Assembly: GCF_023073415.1 (NCBI RefSeq)
Contig: NZ_JADPJL010000041.1
Span: 1-64,000, forward strand
Direction: 5' to 3'
Length of the DNA stretch: 64,000 nt
Source: Bradyrhizobium sp. 190
GTDB taxonomy: Bacteria; Pseudomonadota; Alphaproteobacteria; Rhizobiales; Xanthobacteraceae
Shown: piece by piece, positions 58,816-64,000 of the stretch
Layout: each line of letters begins with the position of its first letter
Position numbering within the stretch: position 1 is the first letter of the stretch
Made by a program: the position numbers and the translations under genes
Notes under the pieces: generated by a model
Told to the model about the DNA's origin: nothing
Seen by the model: the letters and a program-made list of their open reading frames with translations, nothing else
Database searches by the model: none

Positions 58816-59973
58816 TCAGAATACAGGCGGCTGCCGCAGCGTCCTGAAATAGTTCCGCACCTCCCGCACGAACAGATCGGGCTGCTCGAAAGCCGCGAAG
58901 TGACCACCCTTCGGCATTTCGCTCCAGTGCTGGATATTCGTGTAGCTCGCTTCCATCCATTTCCGCACCGGCGTGACGATCTCCTTGGGAAACACGGCGA
59001 CGCCCGTCGGTATCGTCACCTTGAACGGCGTGCGACGCTTGGGCCCAAAACTCTCCCAGTACAGGCGGGCCGACGAGGCGGCGGTCGCCGTCACCCAATA
59101 GAGCATGACGTTGTCGAGCAGTTCATCGCGGCCAAGGATGTTCTCGGGGTGGCCGTCGCAATCGGTCCAGGCCCAGAACTTTTCCAGAATCCAAGCGGCC
59201 TGTCCACTCGGCGAATCCGTCAAGCCGTAACCGAGTGTCTGCGGCCGGGTCGATTGCTGCTTGGAGTATCCGGAATCCCAATCGGCGTAATGCTGAATGC
59301 CGTTCAGGGCGCGGGCTTCCTCCGGCGTCGGCTGCCCTTCCACGTTGGGCCGCGTCGACATCGCTAGCGTGATGTGAATGCCGGCGCAATGTTCGGCGTC
59401 CTGCGCGCCGATTGCGGTCGTGATCGCCGATCCCCAGTCTCCGCCCTGCGCGCCATAGCGCTGATATCCAAGGCGATCCATCAACACCGCCCAGCTTGAC
59501 GCGATGCGCCCGACGCCCCAGCCGGTTGTCTTCGGCTTCTCAGAGAAGCCAAAGCCCGGCAGTGAGGGACAAACGACGTGAAACGCGTCGGCGGCGTTGC
59601 CGCCGTGCGCGGTCGGATCGGTCAAAGGCTCGATCACCTTGTGAAACTCGACCACCGAACCCGGCCAACCATGCGTGATGACCAGCGGCATCGCTTCCGG
59701 GTGCGGCGAACGGACGTGCAGGAAATGAATGTCGAGCCCGTCGATTTCGGTGGTGAACTGCGCAAAGCGATTGAGCCGCGCCTCGCGCCCACGCCAATCG
59801 TACTCTTGCGCCCAGTAGTGGCAAATGTCCTTGATCCATTTCAGCGGTGCGCCCTGGCTCCAGTCCTCGACCAGTTCGGCTTCCGGCCAGCGCGTGTTGC
59901 GCAGCCGCGACTTGAGATCGTCGAGCACGTCGTCGCCGATCGAGATGCGATAGGGTTTGATTTCAGCGCTCAT
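58816..59973 (-). CDS. epoxide hydrolase (EHN-domain alpha/beta hydrolase)
   Basis: A 385-residue epoxide hydrolase of the microsomal-type family. An EHN domain occupies residues about 1-110 (YRISIGDDVLDDLKSRLRNTRWP), then the oxyanion motif LVITHGWPGSVVEF, nucleophile Asp in QGGDWGSAITTAIG near residue 178, a lid, and the terminal His in PKGGHFAAFEQPDLF. It opens epoxides to diols. Its start overlaps the end of the lactonase-type amidohydrolase by four bases, so the genes are co-translated. Confidence 0.9.
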   Translation of the reverse strand: MSAEIKPYRISIGDDVLDDLKSRLRNTRWPEAELVEDWSQGAPLKWIKDICHYWAQEYDWRGREARLNRFAQFTTEIDGLDIHFLHVRSPHPEAMPLVITHGWPGSVVEFHKVIEPLTDPTAHGGNAADAFHVVCPSLPGFGFSEKPKTTGWGVGRIASSWAVLMDRLGYQRYGAQGGDWGSAITTAIGAQDAEHCAGIHITLAMSTRPNVEGQPTPEEARALNGIQHYADWDSGYSKQQSTRPQTLGYGLTDSPSGQAAWILEKFWAWTDCDGHPENILGRDELLDNVMLYWVTATAASSARLYWESFGPKRRTPFKVTIPTGVAVFPKEIVTPVRKWMEASYTNIQHWSEMPKGGHFAAFEQPDLFVREVRNYFRTLRQPPVF

Positions 59974-60836
59974 GAAAGAACCTTTCGTACCTCAGCCGAA
60001 GCTACTCCCCGGCGCGAGAGATAGATGCGCGCCGCGTTACCGCCGAAGATAGCGGCCTTTTCATCCGGCGACAGACCGGCCAGCAGGGTTTCGGCGGCGG
60101 CAAGCCATTTTTCATAACCGCCCGCGAGATTGACCACCGGCCAGTCGCTTCCCCACAGCAGGCGATGTGGCCCGAAGCACGCAACGACATGATCCACGGC
60201 CTTCCGTAGATCCGCAATTTGCCAGCTTGGTGCGGCCTCGGTCGCCAAACCCGATAGCTTGCAGACGATGTTGGGGCGTTCGGCGAGCGACGCGATATCG
60301 CCCTGCCAGATCGCGAGCTCGCCGGTTGCAAGTCGCGGCTTGGCGCAATGATCCAGCACGAACTGCAGCTCAGGATGATCATCAACGACCCGCAGCAGTC
60401 GCGACAAGTGGCGCGGCAGCACCAGCGCGTCGAATACCAGGCTGTTCCGGGCCATCGCCGCCAATAGCGGTGCCAAGGCAGGGCGGAGCAGCCAATCGTC
60501 ATCGGGAATGTCCTGCACCATCGGCCGCAACCCAATCAGGAGTTTGTGGGCTGCGAGTGCATCAATGCGCGCCTCGCCGTCGGCTGCGTCAAAGTCCGTC
60601 CAGCCGACCACGCCGCGCACGACCTGCCCCTTCGCTGCGATGTCGAGCAGAAACATGGTCTCCGCCTCGGTCGGCGCAGCCTGCACCAAAATCGTCCCCT
60701 TGATGTCAGCGGCGGCGAGGTGCGGCGCCAAGTCCGAAAGCGAAAAGTCACGATGGATCGGAGCGAGCGCGAGCGTCAGCCAGCCATAATCGCCCCGAGC
60801 GAGGCTCCATAAATGATGATGCGCATCGATCCGCAT
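59970..60836 (-). CDS. amidohydrolase, lactonase type (L-fuconolactonase-like)
   Basis: A 288-residue amidohydrolase. The intact metal-binding motif is RIDAHHHLW at the start, followed by YGWLT, GTILVQAAPTEAET, FVLDHCAKP and LLWGSDWPV with the catalytic Asp. This arrangement resembles L-fuconolactonase/sugar lactonases. The ATG at 60836 overlaps the stop of an aldo/keto reductase gene (ATGA), a pairing seen for sugar dehydrogenase plus lactonase. The sugar is not known. Confidence 0.85.
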   Translation of the reverse strand: MRIDAHHHLWSLARGDYGWLTLALAPIHRDFSLSDLAPHLAAADIKGTILVQAAPTEAETMFLLDIAAKGQVVRGVVGWTDFDAADGEARIDALAAHKLLIGLRPMVQDIPDDDWLLRPALAPLLAAMARNSLVFDALVLPRHLSRLLRVVDDHPELQFVLDHCAKPRLATGELAIWQGDIASLAERPNIVCKLSGLATEAAPSWQIADLRKAVDHVVACFGPHRLLWGSDWPVVNLAGGYEKWLAAAETLLAGLSPDEKAAIFGGNAARIYLSRRGVASAEVRKVLS

Positions 60837-61873
60837 CAGCCGCCTACCGGCTTCGGAACGGGCGCTTCCGCATCCAGCAAACGCTCGGCCTTCAGATCGG
60901 CCCATAGCGCGGTTGGCACTTTGCTGGACAGCGCGGCGACGTTGCGCTCGACCTCCTGCGGAGTCTGGCCTCCCAGCACAACGCTCGCCACCGCCGGATG
61001 GCCCAGAGCAAAATGCAACGCCGCGGTTGGCAGGGCAACGCCATGCGCACCACATACACGTTCGATCTGCGCCACCTTTGTCAGGACTTCGGGTGGCGCA
61101 TCCCTATAATTGTATTTGGCCCTGCTCACCGGCCCGGTTGCCAGAATACCCGAATTGAATACGCCGCCGAGCAACACACCGATTCCCTGTTGCTGCGCAA
61201 GCGGCAGAAACTCCGCCAGCGCCGGCTGCTCCAGCAGGGAATAGCGCCCGGCGAGCAGCATGGTGTCGAACGATCCGGCCTGCGCGAAACGCACGCACAT
61301 CTCGGCCTCGTTCACGCCGATCCCGATGCCCGCAACAACGCCCTCTCCGCGCAGCCGGTCCAGCGCCACATACGCACCAGCCATCGCTTCGCGAAACCGC
61401 TCCTCGATCGCGTCGATGCCATGAGTCCAGACGTCGACGTCGTGGATCAGCAACAGGTCCAGCCGGTCGGTCCCCAGCCGCAACAGCGACTGTTCCACCG
61501 AACGCATGGTGCCGTCATAGGAATAGTCGAACATTGCCCGGTGCGGCAGCCCTCCCACAAAGCCGGAACCGTCGGCTCGCCGATGAAACGGGTCCATCCA
61601 GCGGCCGACCTTGGTGCAAACGATGATGTCCTGGCGCGGCACGCGCCTGACCACGGTGCCGCAACGATGTTCGGCGAGGCCGTTGCCATAGTGCGGGGAA
61701 GTGTCGAGAAGATTGATACCCAGCTCGAACGCGCGTTCCACCGTATCGATGGCCGCGTCGTCATCCAGTTGCACGAAGAGATCACCAAGCGGCGCGGTTC
61801 CGAATCCCAGGACCGAAACCTGAAGCCGCGTCCGACCAAGGGCACGGCGCGGCAGTGTGAATACTGGTTTCAT
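60836..61873 (-). CDS. aldo/keto reductase (aldose dehydrogenase type)
   Basis: A 345-residue aldo/keto reductase: LQVSVLGFGTAPLG, NLLDTSPHYGNGLAEHRCG (catalytic Asp and Tyr), the Lys in VCTKVGR and the His in LLIHDVDVWT. Closest in style to the L-fucose/D-threo-aldose 1-dehydrogenase or pyridoxal 4-dehydrogenase group. It oxidises a sugar or aldehyde with NAD(P). The adjacent lactonase-type gene suggests aldose to lactone to acid, with the epoxide hydrolase downstream as an unrelated passenger or part of a wider pathway. Confidence 0.88.
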   Translation of the reverse strand: MKPVFTLPRRALGRTRLQVSVLGFGTAPLGDLFVQLDDDAAIDTVERAFELGINLLDTSPHYGNGLAEHRCGTVVRRVPRQDIIVCTKVGRWMDPFHRRADGSGFVGGLPHRAMFDYSYDGTMRSVEQSLLRLGTDRLDLLLIHDVDVWTHGIDAIEERFREAMAGAYVALDRLRGEGVVAGIGIGVNEAEMCVRFAQAGSFDTMLLAGRYSLLEQPALAEFLPLAQQQGIGVLLGGVFNSGILATGPVSRAKYNYRDAPPEVLTKVAQIERVCGAHGVALPTAALHFALGHPAVASVVLGGQTPQEVERNVAALSSKVPTALWADLKAERLLDAEAPVPKPVGG

Positions 61874-62010
61874 ATTGACCGGCCCTTTGCCCCGTCGCGG
61901 CGATGCGCCTTTTCTTAACCGTTTCAGCCCCCGGCTGGAGAGTGATTTTGCCACCGACAAGCCTCGAGCGGAAGTCAATCCGACGCATGAACGGCAAGCC
62001 TCACATGCAA

Positions 62011-63294
62011 CTACGCCTGATTCAAAGCCTGCGTAATGTCTGCGATCAGATCAGAGGGGTGCTCAATGCCGATCGACAATCGGATCGTGGAGTCGAGAAC
62101 ACCGATCTTTTGACGGATTTCAACCGGAACGCCGGAGTGGGTCATGCTTGCCGGCAGGCTGGCAAGCGATTCCGTACCGCCCAGACTCACCGCAAGTTTA
62201 AAGATCTGCAGCGAGTTTAAGAATTTGAATGCGGCGGCCTGGCCGCCGACAATATCGAACGAAAACGTGGATCCCGCGCCGGTGCATTGCCTCGCGAACA
62301 GACGGCCGGCGGGAGAGGTTTCGTCGTGATGAGCGAGGTAGTGAACCCTCCCTACCTTGTCGTGGTCGCGCAAATAATCCGCCACGAGCCGTGCATTCTG
62401 GTTGGCCTTTTCCATCCGCAAGCCCAGCGTTTCGAGCGAGCGGCCGAGCATCCAGCAGGAATGAGGATCCAGTTGGGTGCCGATCGCGCTTCGCAACGCC
62501 TTGATGTCTTTCATGAGGGCCTTTGAGCCGAGCGCAGCGCCGGCGATCAGGTCGGAATGGCCCCCGACATATTTGGTCAGCGAATACAACGACAGATCCG
62601 CGCCATGTTCGATCGGCCGCTGGAACACCGGCCCGAGCAACGTATTGTCACACGCGACGATCGGCATGTAGCCCTGCGCCTCGCCGATGTTGTCGGCGAT
62701 GCGGCGGACCATCGCAATATCGACCAGGCCGTTGGTGGGATTAGCCGGGGTTTCAATGAGAATCATCGCAACCCGCCCCTTTTGCATGGCGTCGTCCCCC
62801 GCCAGTTCGACAGCGGCTTCTTCGATGCCGTCGGCAAAGCCCACCGCGCTGATCGAGAAGCCTGCAAGCGTTTTCGCAAGCAGCGTTTCGGTTCCGCCAT
62901 AGAGCGGCTGCGAATGCAGGATCACGTCGCCCGGCCGTGCGAATGCGAGAATCGCGGTCGCAATCGCCGACATCCCGGACGAGAACAGCGCACAGGACTC
63001 TGCGCGCTCGTAGACGGCGAGCCTGTCTTCGACAATCTCGCTGTTGGGATGATTGAACCGTGAATAGACGAGGCCCGCGCCCGTCCCCTCGGGCGGCTCG
63101 CGCCGGCCCGAGACGAAATCGAAGAAGTCTTGTCCGTCTTCGGCGGTCCTGAAGACGAAGGTCGAGGTCAGGAAGACCGGTGGTTTGACGGCTCCTTCCG
63201 ACAGTTGCGGATCGTAGCCGTAGTTCAGCATCAGCGTTTCGGGATGCAGCACGTGGTTGCCGATATGGGTCTTCGACGGAAACGGTTTCACCAT
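62011..63294 (-). CDS. PLP-dependent trans-sulfuration enzyme (cystathionine gamma-synthase/methionine gamma-lyase family)
   Basis: A 427-residue Cys/Met metabolism PLP enzyme. The PLP Lys is K241 in LYSLTKYVGGHSDL; AVYERAESCALFSSGMSAIATAILAF and LYGGTETLLAKTLAG are family landmarks, as are the YSRFNHPN and ETPANPTNGL motifs. Enzyme subtypes (gamma-synthase, gamma-lyase, O-acetylhomoserine sulfhydrylase) cannot be told apart here. ATG 63294 is chosen. The urocanate hydratase gene ends 71 bp upstream on the same strand. Confidence 0.88.
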   Translation of the reverse strand: MVKPFPSKTHIGNHVLHPETLMLNYGYDPQLSEGAVKPPVFLTSTFVFRTAEDGQDFFDFVSGRREPPEGTGAGLVYSRFNHPNSEIVEDRLAVYERAESCALFSSGMSAIATAILAFARPGDVILHSQPLYGGTETLLAKTLAGFSISAVGFADGIEEAAVELAGDDAMQKGRVAMILIETPANPTNGLVDIAMVRRIADNIGEAQGYMPIVACDNTLLGPVFQRPIEHGADLSLYSLTKYVGGHSDLIAGAALGSKALMKDIKALRSAIGTQLDPHSCWMLGRSLETLGLRMEKANQNARLVADYLRDHDKVGRVHYLAHHDETSPAGRLFARQCTGAGSTFSFDIVGGQAAAFKFLNSLQIFKLAVSLGGTESLASLPASMTHSGVPVEIRQKIGVLDSTIRLSIGIEHPSDLIADITQALNQA

Positions 63295-63365
63295 GGCCTC
63301 TCTCGCTGTCTTGAGGGAACATCGAGCCCGACGCGCACCATCGGCGGCATAAACTCTCCGGTGCG

Positions 63366-64000
63366 CTACAACGCCAGGCTGGGTAGATCGAGCCCGTTGG
63401 CACGGGCGCATGCAACCGCGCTTTCATAGCCCGCGTCGGCATGACGCATGACACCCGTCGCGGGGTCGTTCCAAAGTACCCGCTCGATACGGCGCGCAGC
63501 TTCCGGGGTTCCGTCGGCGACAATCACCATGCCGGCGTGCTGCGAATAGCCTATGCCGACGCCGCCGCCGTGATGCAGCGAAACCCACGTCGCTCCACTG
63601 GCACAGTTGAGCAGCGCATTGAGCAGCGGCCAGTCGGACACCGCGTCCGAACCATCGCGCATCGCTTCGGTTTCGCGGTTCGGGCTCGCAACTGAGCCGC
63701 TGTCGAGATGATCGCGGCCGATGACGATCGGCGCCTTCAATTCGCCGCTCGCCACCATTTCATTGAACGCTAGGCCCAACCGGTGGCGATCACCAAGACC
63801 AACCCAGCAAATCCGCGCCGGCAATCCCTGGAACTTGATCCGTGCCTTCGCCATGTCGAGCCAGTTGTGAAGATGCTTATCCTCCGGCATCAGCTCCTTC
63901 ACTTTGGCATCGGTCCGGAAGATATCCTCGGGATCGCCCGATAGCGCTGCCCAGCGGAACGGCCCGACGCCGCGGCAGAACAGCGGACGAATGTAGGCCG
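63366..64000 (-). CDS. hutU: urocanate hydratase (C-terminal part; continues past the right edge)
   Basis: The last about 211 residues of urocanase: RPLFCRGVGPFRWAALSGD, HNWLDMAKARIKFQGLPARICWVGLGDRHRLGLAFNEMVASGEL, IVIGRDHLDSGSVASPNRETEAMRDGSDAVSDWPLLNALLN and WVSLHHGGGVGIGYSQHAGMVIVADG. The frame is open to the window edge, so the N-terminus lies beyond 64000. It hydrates urocanate in histidine degradation. Other hut genes would be expected to its right. Confidence 0.95.
   Translation of the reverse strand, partial: AYIRPLFCRGVGPFRWAALSGDPEDIFRTDAKVKELMPEDKHLHNWLDMAKARIKFQGLPARICWVGLGDRHRLGLAFNEMVASGELKAPIVIGRDHLDSGSVASPNRETEAMRDGSDAVSDWPLLNALLNCASGATWVSLHHGGGVGIGYSQHAGMVIVADGTPEAARRIERVLWNDPATGVMRHADAGYESAVACARANGLDLPSLAL

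Overview
The window looks like chromosome of a Bradyrhizobium-type alphaproteobacterium (Nitrobacteraceae). The grounds are a GC-rich sequence, an Omp25/31-like porin, an IalB-family protein, many FixK/FNR-type TTGAT-N4-ATCAA boxes, and several small protein families I recall from Bradyrhizobium and Rhodopseudomonas. I see no rRNA, tRNA, insertion sequence, prophage or CRISPR array. Product names come from reading motifs; nothing was searched.

Layout. (1) 0.2-3.6 kb: a YdhR-like protein and two TIM-barrel amidohydrolases. (2) 3.6-34.6 kb: a low-oxygen type island. Twelve or so near-perfect FNR/FixK boxes sit 50-170 bp upstream of mostly uncharacterised genes: DUF3300/DUF2950, a TAXI-HlyD-membrane protein operon, small secreted proteins, an alpha/beta hydrolase with an IalB protein, a CoA-transferase with a MaoC hydratase, a K+-channel-like protein, DUF3141 (PHA-synthase-like) upstream of pta-ackA-fabI, an AI-2E family permease, a GNAT and a Ca2+/H+ antiporter. 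At its centre lie a Crp/Fnr protein with the FNR-type recognition helix (E-T-V-S-R) and, divergently, a sensor kinase with a FixJ/NarL-type response regulator. A second inverted repeat, ATTGTCC-N4-GGACAAT, occurs only next to the genes of this signalling set. It is a good candidate for the response-regulator operator, giving a FixLJ-FixK-like cascade whose sensor is an ABC-substrate-binding-like periplasmic domain rather than a PAS-haem domain.

(3) 34.9-55.7 kb: a catabolic cluster. It has a complete branched-chain-amino-acid-type ABC transporter, two Bug/TctC receptors, a FAH-family hydrolase, a malate/lactate-type dehydrogenase, an alpha/beta hydrolase, an extradiol (VOC) dioxygenase, an acyl-CoA dehydrogenase, an MDR dehydrogenase, a cupin, an MhpA-like FAD hydroxylase, a ferredoxin-P450 pair and an Old Yellow Enzyme, with GntR and LysR regulators. 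Together they suggest uptake, hydroxylation, ring cleavage and CoA-level degradation of an aromatic or cyclic compound. An AT-rich TTTCGAAA palindrome, usually repeated with 18-19 bp centre-to-centre spacing, marks six intergenic regions of this cluster including that of gntR itself, so one regulator probably controls the whole set. (4) 55.7-64 kb: mixed metabolism, comprising a GST, a class II aldolase, a double-GAF-like protein, an epoxide hydrolase, a lactonase-type amidohydrolase coupled to an aldo/keto reductase, a trans-sulfuration PLP enzyme and the C-terminal part of urocanate hydratase running off the right edge.
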